Origin: Streptomyces calvus
GTDB lineage: Bacteria; Actinomycetota; Actinomycetes; Streptomycetales; Streptomycetaceae
Direction: 5' to 3'
Assembly (NCBI RefSeq): GCF_006782915.1
Contig: NZ_VCNP01000055.1
Span: forward strand, 1-64,000
Length of the DNA: 64,000 nt
The translations under genes and the position numbers were made by a program. The notes beneath the pieces are model-generated. The model did no database searches, was not told the DNA's origin, and worked only from the letters and a program-made list of their open reading frames with translations. Positions 1-8,944 of this stretch are shown here, piece by piece (position 1 is the first letter of the stretch; each line of letters begins with the position of its first letter).

Positions 1-175
<175 letters not shown>

Positions 176-280
176 TCAGTTGCTCGCGTCCACTGTGTTA
201 GTTCTGAGACAACGACCGTTGTCGGCTTTGAGCAGAACAGACAATAGAAGAGTGTGCTTGTTCGCTCGAAACCATTAGGG

Positions 281-397
281 TTTCGGTGGTCATAGCGTAG
301 GGGAAACGCCCGGTTACATTCCGAACCCGGAAGCTAAGCCTTACAGCACCGATGGTACTGCAGGGGGGACCCTGTGGGAGAGTAGGACGCCGCCGAA
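281..397 (+). rRNA. rrf: 5S ribosomal RNA
   Basis: Contains the conserved 5S elements in order: TTTCGGTGGTCATAGCG at the 5' end, the loop segment CCGAACCCGGAAGCTAAG and the 3' segment GGAGAGTAGGACGCCGCCGA. The 5' and 3' ends can pair to form helix I. Length of about 117 bases is normal for actinobacteria. The true ends may differ by one to three bases. The gene follows 23S on the same strand, as expected for the end of an rRNA operon. Confidence 0.95.
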
Positions 398-407
398 CAA
401 TCTTTGG

Positions 408-456
408 AAGGACCCCTGGTCACCAGCGTTCAGCTGGGGCCAGGGGTCCTTTTTTA
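408..456 (+). terminator. rRNA operon intrinsic terminator
   Basis: A 12-bp perfect outer stem (408-419 with 440-451) encloses a small inner hairpin (CCAGC/GCTGG). The stem is followed at once by a run of T residues. This is a classical factor-independent terminator placed just after 5S. T-tracts are rare in this genome, which makes it stand out. Confidence 0.93.
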
Positions 457-490
457 TTTATGCTTGCGGTACCGAAGACAGGAGTCACCG

Positions 491-2389
491 ATGTCCACCA
501 ACTCTCCCGACGACCGACCGGAGCGCGACCAGCGGCGACGGGACAGTGGTGACCGTTCCGACCGGGCTGACCGTGGCGGCCAGCGCGGCGGCCCGCGTCG
601 AGGCACCGACCGTGACCGCGGCTTCCGCCGCGACGACCGCAGCGGCGGCCGGCCCGAGCGCGGTGGCTTCCGAGGACGGGACGACAACCGCGGTGGAGAA
701 CGCGGTGGTTACCGCGGCCGAGACGACCGCAGGGACGATCGCCGGGATGACCGCCGCGACGATCGCCGCGACGATCGCAGGGACGACCGACGCGACGGTG
801 ACCGCGAGCGCCCCGCCTTCCGGCGCGACGACGACCGCGGCTACGGCCGACGTGACGACCGCGGTTATGGCCGACGTGACGACGACCGCGGTTACGGCCG
901 GCGCGATGACGACCGTGGCTATGGCCGGCGTGACGATCGGCGAGGCGACGAGCGTGGCGGTGATCGCGGAGGCTTCCGGGGCGGCCGCGACGACCGAGGT
1001 GACCGCGGTGACCGCGGCGGTTTCCGCCGGGACGACAGCCGCCGTGACGACAGCCGGGGCGGCGACCGCGGTGGCTACCGCGGACGCGACGACAGCCGCG
1101 GCGACCGTGACCACCGCGGGGACCGCGGTGGGTTCCGAGGCCGTGACGATCGATCCGACCGGGGCGACCGGGGTGGGTTCCGCCGTGACGACAGTCGCCG
1201 TGAGGACAGCCGGGGCGGCGACCGCGGTGGCTACCGGGGACGCGACGACAGCCGCGGCGGCTACCGCCGTGACGACAACCGCGGCACCGAGCGCACCGGA
1301 CGTACGGATCGCGCCGAACGTACCGACACACGCGGAGACCGCGACCACCGCGGCGACCGTGACTACCGCGGTGACCGTGGTGGGTTCCGCCGGGACGACA
1401 GCCGCCGTGACGACAGCCGGGGCGGGGACCGCGGTGGCTTCCGGGGCCGGGACGACAGCCGTCGGGACGACAGCCGGGGTGGCGGCCGTGGTGGCTTCCG
1501 GGGCCGGGACGACCGTGGGCGCGGGCCGCGCCGTGACGACCGCGGCGGCCGTCCCGGCGGGTTCCGCGGGCGGGACGACAGGCAGGGCGGCGGCGGGCGG
1601 TTCCGCGACGAGCGTGACCGGGACCGCGAGCCCATCAAGCGGCTGCCCATCCCCGAGGACGTCACCGGCGAGGAGATCGACAAGGACGTACGGCAGGAGC
1701 TGCAGAGCCTGCCCAAGACGCTCGCCGAGGACGTCGCCAAGAACCTCGTCATGGTCGCCAGGCTGATCGACGAGGACCCCGAGGGCGCGTACGGCTACTC
1801 CAGGGTGGCCCTGAGGCTGGCGTCGCGCGTCGCCGCCGTACGGGAGGCCGCCGGGTTCGCCGCCTACGCCAACCAGAAGTACGCCGAGGCGCTCGCCGAG
1901 TTCCGGGCCGCGCGGCGGATGACCGGAACCGTGGAACTGTGGCCCCTCATGGCCGACTGCGAGCGAGGGCTCGGACGGCCGGAGAAGGCACTGGACATGG
2001 CCGGTGCGCCCGAGGTGCAGAAGCTCGACAAGGCCGGGCAGGTCGAGATGCGGCTCGTCGCGGCCGGCGCCCGACGCGACCTGGGGCAGCTGGACGCGGC
2101 CATCGTCACGCTGCAGAGCTCCGAACTGGCGTCCAACTCCGTACAGCCGTGGACCGCGCGGCTCCGGTACGCCTACGCCGACGCGCTGCTCGCCGCCGGA
2201 CGGAACGGCGAGGCACGCGAGTGGTTCGCCAAGGCCGTCGAGGCCGACCGGGACGGCAGCACGGACGCCTCCGACCGGCTGGCCGAACTGGACGGCGTCG
2301 AGTTCACCGACGCCCTCGGCGAGGACGAGGACGAGAGCGAGGGCGACGACGCCCGCGCCGACGGGGACGTCGAGGACGACAAGGACTGA
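491..2389 (+). CDS. Arg/Asp/Gly-repeat disordered protein with C-terminal TPR-like domain
   Basis: 632 residues from ATG 491, chosen because GGAG (481-484) lies at good spacing; an in-frame ATG at 404 sits inside the terminator and is rejected. Residues about 18-383 are low-complexity repeats of the type RDDRGGFRGRDD with many GGYRG/GGFRG units, resembling RGG-type RNA-binding tails. Residues about 390-600 are ordered, alpha-helical and Ala/Leu-rich, with TPR-like helix pairs (for example the EALAEFRAARR and GEAREWFAKAVEAD segments). The last 30 residues are very acidic. The function is unknown; the RGG-like tail and position beside the rRNA operon suggest, but do not prove, an RNA-related role. 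Confidence 0.85.
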   Translation: MSTNSPDDRPERDQRRRDSGDRSDRADRGGQRGGPRRGTDRDRGFRRDDRSGGRPERGGFRGRDDNRGGERGGYRGRDDRRDDRRDDRRDDRRDDRRDDRRDGDRERPAFRRDDDRGYGRRDDRGYGRRDDDRGYGRRDDDRGYGRRDDRRGDERGGDRGGFRGGRDDRGDRGDRGGFRRDDSRRDDSRGGDRGGYRGRDDSRGDRDHRGDRGGFRGRDDRSDRGDRGGFRRDDSRREDSRGGDRGGYRGRDDSRGGYRRDDNRGTERTGRTDRAERTDTRGDRDHRGDRDYRGDRGGFRRDDSRRDDSRGGDRGGFRGRDDSRRDDSRGGGRGGFRGRDDRGRGPRRDDRGGRPGGFRGRDDRQGGGGRFRDERDRDREPIKRLPIPEDVTGEEIDKDVRQELQSLPKTLAEDVAKNLVMVARLIDEDPEGAYGYSRVALRLASRVAAVREAAGFAAYANQKYAEALAEFRAARRMTGTVELWPLMADCERGLGRPEKALDMAGAPEVQKLDKAGQVEMRLVAAGARRDLGQLDAAIVTLQSSELASNSVQPWTARLRYAYADALLAAGRNGEAREWFAKAVEADRDGSTDASDRLAELDGVEFTDALGEDEDESEGDDARADGDVEDDKD

Positions 2390-2416
2390 CGTCCACGGCA
2401 CGCGACGGTAAGTGAA

Positions 2417-2445
2417 GGGGCGGGTCCCGCAAGGAGACCCGCCCC
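2417..2445. terminator. hairpin between convergent genes
   Basis: A 10-bp perfect GC stem (2417-2426 with 2436-2445) and a 9-base loop lie in the 72-bp gap between the 3' ends of two convergent genes, followed by CTTTCC. It probably terminates transcription from both sides. Confidence 0.75.
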
Positions 2446-2461
2446 CTTTCCGTCTGCGGGT

Positions 2462-3751
2462 TCAGAGGTCGAGCGCGCGCAGCACCAGGCCCGACGCCGG
2501 CTTCGGGCCGAACGACGTCGACTTGCGGGGCATCGTGACACCCTGACGTGCGAGGTCGCGGACGACGTCCTCGTGCACCGGATGCATCAGCACGGCCGTA
2601 CCGCCGTCGCGACACGCCTTGTCGACCGTGGCGGCCGTGTCGTGGATGTACGCGATGTGGCCGGGAGAGTCCGGCACACGCCAGACGTGGTCGAGGAGCG
2701 TGGCGTGCAGGACCGTCGCGTCCAGGGTGCGCCACGCCACCGGCCGGTCCACCGGAACGGTGCGGGCCAGCAGCTCCGGATCCGGACGGTCCACGAGATG
2801 GAAGGCACCGTCACCGGCCAGGAGGAACGCGTTGCCGTCCGCGGCCGCCTCCGCCAACACGTCCATCGCCCCGTCCAGCGGGGCGTCCACGCGGCGCACC
2901 CGGAACAGGCCGTTGAGCGCCGCCACGGCGTCCGCGACGGCAAGTCCGTGCAGCAGACGGTGGATGGCGCGGACGCGCAGCGGATAGCGGGCCGTGTCCA
3001 CGAGGAGGACCAGGCCGTGGTCCCACGGACCGGGAGAAGGATGCTCCGCGCGCAGCCGGCGGTACGTCGCCCAACGGTGGTGGCCGTCGGCGATCAGCGC
3101 CTGGTGACCGGCGATCTCCCGCCGGACCGCGGCCAGATCGGCCGGATCCGTGACCGACCACAGCCGGTGGCGGAAACCGTCCTCCGTGGTGGTCGCCAGG
3201 AGCGGCGGCCGGCCGGCGGTGCGCTCGATCAGACCGGCCGTGACGGCCGCCGAGCCGTCGCCTCGGTAGGTGAGCAGCAGCGGTTCGAGGTTCGCGGACG
3301 TGGCCCGCATGAGGTCCGCCCGGTCGGCGACGACGTGCGGCATCACGTCCTCGTGCGGCAGGACCACCCGCTCGTCGGGGTCGGACACGCGCAGGGCGCC
3401 GATGATGCCCCGTTGCAGCATGCCGTCGCCGTCGCGCTGCTCGTACACGTACAGACCCGGCTCGGGATCGGCGGTCAGGACGCCCTCCGAGCGCCAGCGG
3501 CGCAGCGTGTCGGCGGCCTGGGCGTTGCGCGCCTCCGGCGTGTCCGCCTCCGGCAGGATCAGCCGGACGATGTTGAACGGGTCCGCGGACTGGAGGTGGT
3601 GCAGGCCGTCGGGGCGCACCACGACGTCGTACGGCGGTGATGTCACGGCGGCCAGGCTGCCGACCCGGTCCGGGTCGTAACGAAGGCCACGGAACGGAGT
3701 GAGTTCCAGGCCCCGGGGCGCCTTCGCTTCCGAGTGACCTGCTGTGTTCAT
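2462..3751 (-). CDS. DUF1015 family protein
   Basis: 429 residues from an ATG at 3751; the longer open frame upstream is not used because the family start (TPFRGLRYDP close to the N terminus) falls right after this codon. The N-terminal TPFRGLRYDP...SPPYDV signature is typical of the DUF1015 family, which is widespread in actinobacteria and firmicutes and has no settled biochemical role. The ADGHHRWATYRR segment in the middle is another family hallmark and contains conserved His residues. It is divergent from the HAD phosphatase, with 72 bp between the starts. Function unknown. Confidence 0.88.
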   Translation of the reverse strand: MNTAGHSEAKAPRGLELTPFRGLRYDPDRVGSLAAVTSPPYDVVVRPDGLHHLQSADPFNIVRLILPEADTPEARNAQAADTLRRWRSEGVLTADPEPGLYVYEQRDGDGMLQRGIIGALRVSDPDERVVLPHEDVMPHVVADRADLMRATSANLEPLLLTYRGDGSAAVTAGLIERTAGRPPLLATTTEDGFRHRLWSVTDPADLAAVRREIAGHQALIADGHHRWATYRRLRAEHPSPGPWDHGLVLLVDTARYPLRVRAIHRLLHGLAVADAVAALNGLFRVRRVDAPLDGAMDVLAEAAADGNAFLLAGDGAFHLVDRPDPELLARTVPVDRPVAWRTLDATVLHATLLDHVWRVPDSPGHIAYIHDTAATVDKACRDGGTAVLMHPVHEDVVRDLARQGVTMPRKSTSFGPKPASGLVLRALDL

Positions 3752-3823
3752 CCAGGCATCGTACGGGTGCCGGCGGCATGGGGGATGATCGGGGGAAAGC
3801 CGTCGAACGAGGAGCGATGCAGA

Positions 3824-4852
3824 ATGAGCCGGAGCGTACGGACGAGGCCCGAGGGCAGTGGGCAGGCCCTGAGCGAGGCGTACGACACGGCGCTGCTCGA
3901 CCTCGACGGAGTGGTGTACGCGGGCGGGACCGCGATCGCGCACGCCGTCGAATCGCTCGCCGCGGCCCGCGCGGGCGGCATGCACCTCGCCTATGTGACC
4001 AACAACGCCCTGCGCACCCCGGACGTCGTCGCCGCGCACCTGACCGACATCGGCGTGCCGGCGCGACCCGACGACGTCATCACCTCCGCGCAGGCCGTCG
4101 CCCGGCTGATCGGCGAACAGGTGCCGCAGGGCTCCCGGGTGCTGGTGATCGGCGGCGAAGGGCTGCGGGTGGCGTTGCGTGAACGCGGGCTGGAGCCGGT
4201 GGAGTCGGCGGACGACGACCCGGTCGCGGTCGTACAGGGCTACGGCGGGCCCGAGTTGCCGTGGGGCCGGTTCGCGGAGGCGTGCTACGCCATCAGGCGG
4301 GGCGTGCCGTGGTTCGCGTCCAACACCGACCTGACCATTCCCAGCGGGCGCGGCATCGCCCCCGGCAACGGCGCGGCCGTGGAGGTCGTACGGATCGCCA
4401 CCGGCGCCGAACCGCAGGTCGCGGGCAAGCCGCTGCCGCCGATGCACCGCGAGACGATCCTGCGCACCGGTGCCGAACGGCCGCTGGTGGTGGGGGACCG
4501 GCTGGACACGGACATCGAGGGAGCGTTCAACGGCGAGGTCGACTCGCTGCTGGTGCTGACCGGAGTGACCGACGGCGCGCACCTGCTCGCCGCGCCGCCG
4601 CAGCACCGGCCGACGTACGTCGACGCCGACCTGCGCGGGATGCTCACCGGACAGCCCGAGGTCGTCGCGGCCGGTGACGGATTCCGGTGCGGTGGCTGGA
4701 CGGCGACGGCCGGCGGCGGAGCACTGGAGCTGGACGGGGACGGCGACGCGCTGGACGGACTGCGGGCGCTGTGCGCGGCGGCGTGGACGGCGGCCGGGGA
4801 CGGTGTCTGCGAACTGGACGGCGGAAAGGCCCTGGCGCGGCTGGAGTTGTGA
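3824..4852 (+). CDS. HAD-superfamily hydrolase, NagD-like (IIA) phosphatase
   Basis: 342 residues. The start ATG 3824 has GGAG (3811-3814) nine bases upstream. HAD motif I is DLDGVVYAG near residue 20 with the nucleophile Asp; motif II is the YVTNNA segment; motif III contains the Lys of AGKPLPP; motif IV is VVGDRLDTDIEGA near residue 230. The large cap inserted between motifs II and III is of the NagD/4-nitrophenylphosphatase type, which dephosphorylates small phosphate esters; the substrate cannot be told from sequence. It may share a divergent promoter region with the DUF1015 gene. Confidence 0.88.
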   Translation: MSRSVRTRPEGSGQALSEAYDTALLDLDGVVYAGGTAIAHAVESLAAARAGGMHLAYVTNNALRTPDVVAAHLTDIGVPARPDDVITSAQAVARLIGEQVPQGSRVLVIGGEGLRVALRERGLEPVESADDDPVAVVQGYGGPELPWGRFAEACYAIRRGVPWFASNTDLTIPSGRGIAPGNGAAVEVVRIATGAEPQVAGKPLPPMHRETILRTGAERPLVVGDRLDTDIEGAFNGEVDSLLVLTGVTDGAHLLAAPPQHRPTYVDADLRGMLTGQPEVVAAGDGFRCGGWTATAGGGALELDGDGDALDGLRALCAAAWTAAGDGVCELDGGKALARLEL

Positions 4853-4903
4853 GACACGGCCCGGACCACCCGCGCCTCCGGAGTCCGGAGCCCCGACGTC
4901 CGG

Positions 4904-4989
4904 GCCGTTGGCGCCGGGCCGTTGGCGCCGGGCCGTTGGCGCCGGGCCGCTGGCGCCGGGGCCCGCGGCGCCGGGGCCCGCGGCGCCGG
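4904..4989 (+). repeat. short GC-only tandem repeats
   Basis: Four copies of a 14-bp unit (GCCGTTGGCGCCGG, the fourth with C for T at position 5) are followed by two 15-bp variants (GGCCCGCGGCGCCGG). Each unit contains the palindrome GGCGCC. They lie between the HAD gene and the iron box. Possibly a slippage product; a hairpin or terminator role is conceivable. Confidence 0.8.
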
Positions 4990-5017
4990 GTGCCCGTGCC
5001 GGAGATCGTGAACCATG

Positions 5018-5036
5018 GCAGGGTAGGCTAACCTAA
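5018..5036 (+). promoter_or_regulatory. iron box (DmdR/IdeR operator)
   Basis: GCAGGGTAGGCTAACCTAA matches the actinobacterial iron-box consensus TTAGGTTAGGCTAACCTAA at 16 of 19 positions and is a near-palindrome. It ends six bases before the GTG start of the first permease gene. It contains possible -10 hexamers (TAGGCT 5024-5029, TAACCT 5029-5034), so the transcript would be leaderless or nearly so. Iron-loaded DmdR1/IdeR would block the promoter, switching the operon on in iron starvation. Confidence 0.85.
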
Positions 5037-5041
5037 CCTGC

Positions 5042-6085
5042 GTGTTGGTCGAGAGTCCCCCAGAACAGCGCGCGGGCACTGCCGCCGCGCCCCCGAACCG
5101 CCGGGCCGTACGCCTCCTCGGGCTGCTCGTCTCCGTCGTGATCCTGCTGCTCGTCGCCGTGGCGAGCATCGTGGTCGGCGCGAAGGAGCTGTCCCTGGAG
5201 CAGGTCTGGCACGGCCTGTTCGAGGAGTCGGGCACCTACGGCGACGTCGTCGTCGCCGACAGGCTGTCACGCACCCTGCTGGGCCTGCTCGTCGGCGCCG
5301 CGCTCGGCCTCGCGGGCGCCGTCCTCCAGGCGCTCACCCGCAACCCGCTGGCCGACCCCGGACTGCTCGGCATCAACGCCGGCGCCTCCGCCGCCGTCGT
5401 CAGCGCCATCACGTTCCTCGGCGTCACCTCGCTGTCCGGATACGTGTGGTTCGCGTTCTGCGGTGCGGCGGCGGTCGGCGCCCTGGTGTGGTTCCTCGGC
5501 GGCAGCAGGGGCGCGACGCCGGTACGGCTCGCCCTCGCCGGCACGGCCATCAGCGCCGCGCTGTACGGCTACCTCCAGGCCATCATGATCCTGGACGACG
5601 CGGCCCTCGGCCGGATGCGCTTCTGGACCGTGGGCTCCCTGTCCACGGGCACCGACTCGACCATCACCCAGGTACTGCCCTTCCTGCTGGCCGGCTTCGT
5701 GCTGGCGCTCGCGCTCGCCCGGCCGCTCAACGCCATGGCCATGGGCGACGACACCGCCAAGGCACTCGGCGCCAACCTCAACCGCACCCGGGCGCTGTCC
5801 ATGCTCGCCGCGACCGTGCTGTGCGGGGCCGCGACCGCCGCCTGCGGGCCGATCATGTTCGTCGGCCTGATGGTGCCGCACGTCGTGCGCTCCTTCACCG
5901 GGCCCGACCTGCGCTGGATCCTGCCGTACGCGGCGATCCTGTCGCCCGTGCTGCTGCTCGGCGCCGACGTGCTCGGCCGGATCGTGGCCCGGCCCGCCGA
6001 ACTCCAGGTCGGCATCATCACCGCGATCCTCGGCGGCCCGGTCTTCATCTATCTCGTACGACGGCGGAGGACGGCCCAGCTGTGA
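5042..6085 (+). CDS. Iron-siderophore ABC transporter permease (FecCD family), subunit 1
   Basis: 347 residues from GTG 5042. A hydrophobic protein of about nine to ten membrane spans with FecCD/BtuC features: the GLAGAVLQALTRNPLADPG segment near residues 85-107 and the C-terminal GPIMFVGLMVPHVVR cytoplasmic coupling segment. It forms a heterodimeric inner-membrane channel with the next gene product and imports ferric-siderophore complexes. No Shine-Dalgarno is visible and the iron box ends just upstream, which fits leaderless translation. No siderophore-binding lipoprotein gene lies beside it, so the binding protein must be encoded elsewhere. Confidence 0.93.
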   Translation: MLVESPPEQRAGTAAAPPNRRAVRLLGLLVSVVILLLVAVASIVVGAKELSLEQVWHGLFEESGTYGDVVVADRLSRTLLGLLVGAALGLAGAVLQALTRNPLADPGLLGINAGASAAVVSAITFLGVTSLSGYVWFAFCGAAAVGALVWFLGGSRGATPVRLALAGTAISAALYGYLQAIMILDDAALGRMRFWTVGSLSTGTDSTITQVLPFLLAGFVLALALARPLNAMAMGDDTAKALGANLNRTRALSMLAATVLCGAATAACGPIMFVGLMVPHVVRSFTGPDLRWILPYAAILSPVLLLGADVLGRIVARPAELQVGIITAILGGPVFIYLVRRRRTAQL

Positions 6086-7119
6086 AGACCAACCGCGCGG
6101 TGCGCACCCCCGGCGGCCTCTCCGTCCGGCTGGACGTGCGCGCCCTCACCGTCGTCGTCCTGCTCCTGCTCGCCGCGCTCACCGCGAGCGTCGTGCTGAT
6201 CGGCACCGGAGACTTCCCGATCCCCGCCGCCGACGTGCTCCGCACCCTGGTCGGCGACGGCAACGCCGGACAGGAGTTCATCGTCACCGAACTGCGGCTG
6301 CCCCGCGTCCTGGTCGGACTGCTCGTCGGCGCCTCGCTCGGTCTCGGCGGCGCCCTGTTCCAGTCCATCTCCCGCAACCCGCTCGGCAGTCCGGACGTAC
6401 TCGGCCTCGGACAGGGCGCGACGGCCGGTGCGCTCACCATGATCGTGCTGTTCTCCGGCAGCGCCGCCCAGGTCGCCCTCGGCGCGCTCGTCGGCGGACT
6501 GGTGACCGGATTCGCCATCTACGTGCTCGCCTGGAAGCGGGGCGTGCACGGATACCGGCTGGTCCTGGTCGGTATCGGTGTCTCCGCGATCGTCACGGCG
6601 GTCAACGGCTATCTGCTCACCAAGTCCGACATCGTCGACGCGGCCCGCGCCGTCGTCTGGATGACCGGGTCGCTCGACGGCCGCGACTGGAACCAGGTCT
6701 GGCCCCTGCTCGCCCTGTGCGCCGTCCTCGTCCCCCTGGTGCTCGTCAACTCCCGCGGCCTGCGGATGATGGAGATGGGCGACGACGTCTCGTACGCCCT
6801 CGGAGTGCGGGTCGAGCGCGTACGGCTGCTGCTGATGCTGTCGGCGGTGCTGCTCACCGCGTCCGCGACGGCCGCCGCGGGACCGGTCGGCTTCGTCGCC
6901 CTCACCGCCCCGCAGCTCGCCCGGCGGCTGACCCGTTCGCCCGGCCCCAACCTCGTGCCCGCCATGGTGATGGGCGCCGCGCTGCTGGTCACCGCCGACT
7001 GGCTGTCGCAGCGGGCGTTCGGCGCCGGCCAGTTGCCCGTGGGCGTGGTCACCGGCGTCCTCGGCGGTGTCTACCTGCTGTGGCTGCTGGTCACCGAGCG
7101 CAGGGCGGGCCGGATATGA
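6082..7119 (+). CDS. Iron-siderophore ABC transporter permease (FecCD family), subunit 2
   Basis: 345 residues. GTG 6082 overlaps the previous stop by four bases (GTGA), which implies translational coupling. The same FecCD architecture as its neighbour: multiple membrane spans, SISRNPLGSPDVLGL near residue 95 and the GPVGFVALTAPQLARRL coupling segment near the C terminus. The pair differs enough in sequence to be heterodimeric partners. Expected to be co-regulated by iron through the box at 5018-5036. Confidence 0.93.
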   Translation: MKTNRAVRTPGGLSVRLDVRALTVVVLLLLAALTASVVLIGTGDFPIPAADVLRTLVGDGNAGQEFIVTELRLPRVLVGLLVGASLGLGGALFQSISRNPLGSPDVLGLGQGATAGALTMIVLFSGSAAQVALGALVGGLVTGFAIYVLAWKRGVHGYRLVLVGIGVSAIVTAVNGYLLTKSDIVDAARAVVWMTGSLDGRDWNQVWPLLALCAVLVPLVLVNSRGLRMMEMGDDVSYALGVRVERVRLLLMLSAVLLTASATAAAGPVGFVALTAPQLARRLTRSPGPNLVPAMVMGAALLVTADWLSQRAFGAGQLPVGVVTGVLGGVYLLWLLVTERRAGRI

Positions 7120-7175
7120 ACACCGCCACCGTCACCACCACCGCCGGCGGCGGGCCGAACCACCGAAGGAGCACC

Positions 7176-8018
7176 GTGAACCGACTGTCCGCCGAGAACG
7201 TCACCCTGGCCTACGACCAGCGGGTCATCGCCGAACAGCTGTCGGTGGAGATACCGGACAACTCCTTCACCGTGATCGTCGGCCCCAACGCGTGCGGCAA
7301 GTCGACGCTGCTTCGGGCCCTGTCGCGGATGCTGAAGCCGAGCGAGGGACGGGTCCTGCTCGACGGGCAGGCCATCCAGTCGATGCCCGCGAAGAAGGTC
7401 GCCCGGACCCTCGGCCTGCTGCCCCAGTCGTCGATCGCGCCCGACGGGATCACCGTCGGAGACCTGGTCGGCCGCGGCCGCTACCCGCACCAGGGCCTGC
7501 TGCGGCAGTGGTCGGCCGAGGACGAGCGGGTCGTCCAGGAGTCGATGGCCCACACCGGCGTCGCCGAACTCGCCGAACGCTACGTCGACGAGCTGTCCGG
7601 CGGCCAGCGACAGCGCGTGTGGATCGCCATGGCACTGGCCCAGCAGACCCCGCTGCTGCTGCTCGACGAGCCGACCACCTACCTGGACATCCAGCACCAG
7701 ATCGACGTACTGGACCTCTGCGCCGACCTGCACGAGGAGCAGGGGCGCACCCTCGTCGCCGTCCTCCACGACCTCAACCACGCGGCCCGCTACGCCACCC
7801 ACCTCATCGCCCTGCGCGGCGGGAAGGTCATCGCCCAGGGCGCGCCGAACGACATCGTCACCGCCGAGCTGGTCGAGGAGGTCTTCGGACTGCGCTGCCA
7901 GGTCATCGACGACCCCGAGACGGGCACGCCGCTGATCGTGCCGGCGGCACGCAGGGCCCGCGCCGGGGCCGGCCGCGGGGACAGGGCCGAGAAGGTGGGC
8001 GCGGGCACGATCCGCTGA
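7176..8018 (+). CDS. Iron-siderophore ABC transporter ATP-binding protein (FepC/FecE type)
   Basis: 280 residues from GTG 7176, chosen because GAAGGAG sits five bases upstream and the ABC domain begins straight after. An in-frame ATG at 7116 overlaps the permease stop (ATGA) and is the alternative start, adding 20 Thr/Ala-rich residues. Walker A is GPNACGKST (about residues 36-44), the Q-loop is LLPQSS, the signature is LSGGQRQRV (about 140-148), Walker B is LLLLDEPT, and the switch His lies in VLHDLNHA. It powers the two permeases encoded upstream. Confidence 0.93.
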   Translation: MNRLSAENVTLAYDQRVIAEQLSVEIPDNSFTVIVGPNACGKSTLLRALSRMLKPSEGRVLLDGQAIQSMPAKKVARTLGLLPQSSIAPDGITVGDLVGRGRYPHQGLLRQWSAEDERVVQESMAHTGVAELAERYVDELSGGQRQRVWIAMALAQQTPLLLLDEPTTYLDIQHQIDVLDLCADLHEEQGRTLVAVLHDLNHAARYATHLIALRGGKVIAQGAPNDIVTAELVEEVFGLRCQVIDDPETGTPLIVPAARRARAGAGRGDRAEKVGAGTIR

Positions 8019-8094
8019 GCGCGGCCCGGAAGGGCCGAGCGGCCGCGGCGGTGGACCTGCCCGCGAGCGGCTGCGTCAGCTCGGCCGAGCGGAG

Positions 8095-8442
8095 CTACAG
8101 CAGCTTCCTGAGGCGGAACAGGTCGCGCAGCCCCGCCTCCAGCCGCACCCGGCCCGACCCCCAGGCCCTGGCGAAGTGCAGCTCGCCGCCGACCAGGGCC
8201 ACCAGGTCGCCGCCCGACATCGCGAGCCGGATCTGCGCCCTCTCCCGCGGCGGGCCGGAGAACGTGTCGCGCACCTCGATCCGGCCGCCGGTGAGCCGGC
8301 CGGCGAAGGTCACGTCCAGGTCGGTGATGTGGCAACTGACCGAACGGTCCATCGCCGCGGCCGCGCGGACGTCACCCTCGGCGTGCTGCATGTTGTCCGA
8401 AAGCCTGTCGAGTGCCGCACGGCACTCCTCGATCGTCGCCAT
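8095..8442 (-). CDS. SCP2-like sterol-carrier domain protein
   Basis: 115 residues, one small domain. The pattern resembles the SCP2/sterol-binding fold: an N-terminal helix, strands with the segment GGRIEVRDTFSGPPRERAQI, then LAMSGGDLVALVGGEL, and a final GRVRLEAGLRDLFRLRKLL matching the helix that closes the lipid-binding pocket. Ligand unknown. The start ATG 8442 lies 42 bp from the divergent small acidic gene. Conserved in streptomycetes as far as I recall. Confidence 0.75.
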   Translation of the reverse strand: MATIEECRAALDRLSDNMQHAEGDVRAAAAMDRSVSCHITDLDVTFAGRLTGGRIEVRDTFSGPPRERAQIRLAMSGGDLVALVGGELHFARAWGSGRVRLEAGLRDLFRLRKLL

Positions 8443-8484
8443 CGCCCACGACGGTACCGCAGCCGTTCGCGGTAGCGTCGGGGC

Positions 8485-8937
8485 ATGAACGACGCAGTAC
8501 CCGAGGCGCGGGACGCCGGGCCGGCCACCGTGGAGCAGGAGCCCCCCGCGCCCCAGCCACCACCCGACGACGCCCTGGACGCCCTGGAGCCCCTGGAGTC
8601 CTCGGTCTCCGACGACGGCCCGGAGGCCCTAGAGGCCCCGGATGCCCCGGACCCCCTGGAGTCCCCGGAGGTGCCGGACGACGCCCCCGCCGTCCCCGCC
8701 CCCCTGGGCGTCCCCCGCACCCCCACCGGCCACGCCGCCGTGGACGCCCACGTGGAGCGGCTGGCCGACGCCGACCACCTCACCACGGACGGCCACCTGG
8801 AGGTGTACGAGGATGTGCACCGGGGGCTGCGCGACGCGCTCACCGCGCTCGACGCCCAGCCGGCACCTTCCGGCCCGGCCCCCCGACCCGGCCCTTCGGG
8901 CCACCCGTCCCCTTCGACCCACGGACACAGGAGCTGA
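8485..8937 (+). CDS. Small acidic proline-rich hypothetical protein
   Basis: 150 residues from ATG 8485. The first 80 residues are Pro/Ala/Asp/Glu-rich and probably disordered. Residues about 85-125 (AAVDAHVERLADADHLTTDG and the helix that follows) form a likely ordered helical segment. The C terminus is again Pro/Ser-rich. The stop codon region supplies the AGGAG used by tlyA, eight bases downstream, so the two are probably co-transcribed. I do not recognise a function. Confidence 0.75.
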   Translation: MNDAVPEARDAGPATVEQEPPAPQPPPDDALDALEPLESSVSDDGPEALEAPDAPDPLESPEVPDDAPAVPAPLGVPRTPTGHAAVDAHVERLADADHLTTDGHLEVYEDVHRGLRDALTALDAQPAPSGPAPRPGPSGHPSPSTHGHRS

Positions 8938-8944
8938 ACCGAAC

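Noticed and set aside
176..280. tRNA in the 23S-5S spacer
   Set aside because: No cloverleaf or T-arm consensus is visible.
485..2401. Long minus-strand and frame-shifted plus-strand open frames across the Arg/Asp/Gly repeat gene
   Set aside because: They are low-complexity reflections of the repeat, with no ribosome site. The chosen frame alone continues into an ordered domain.
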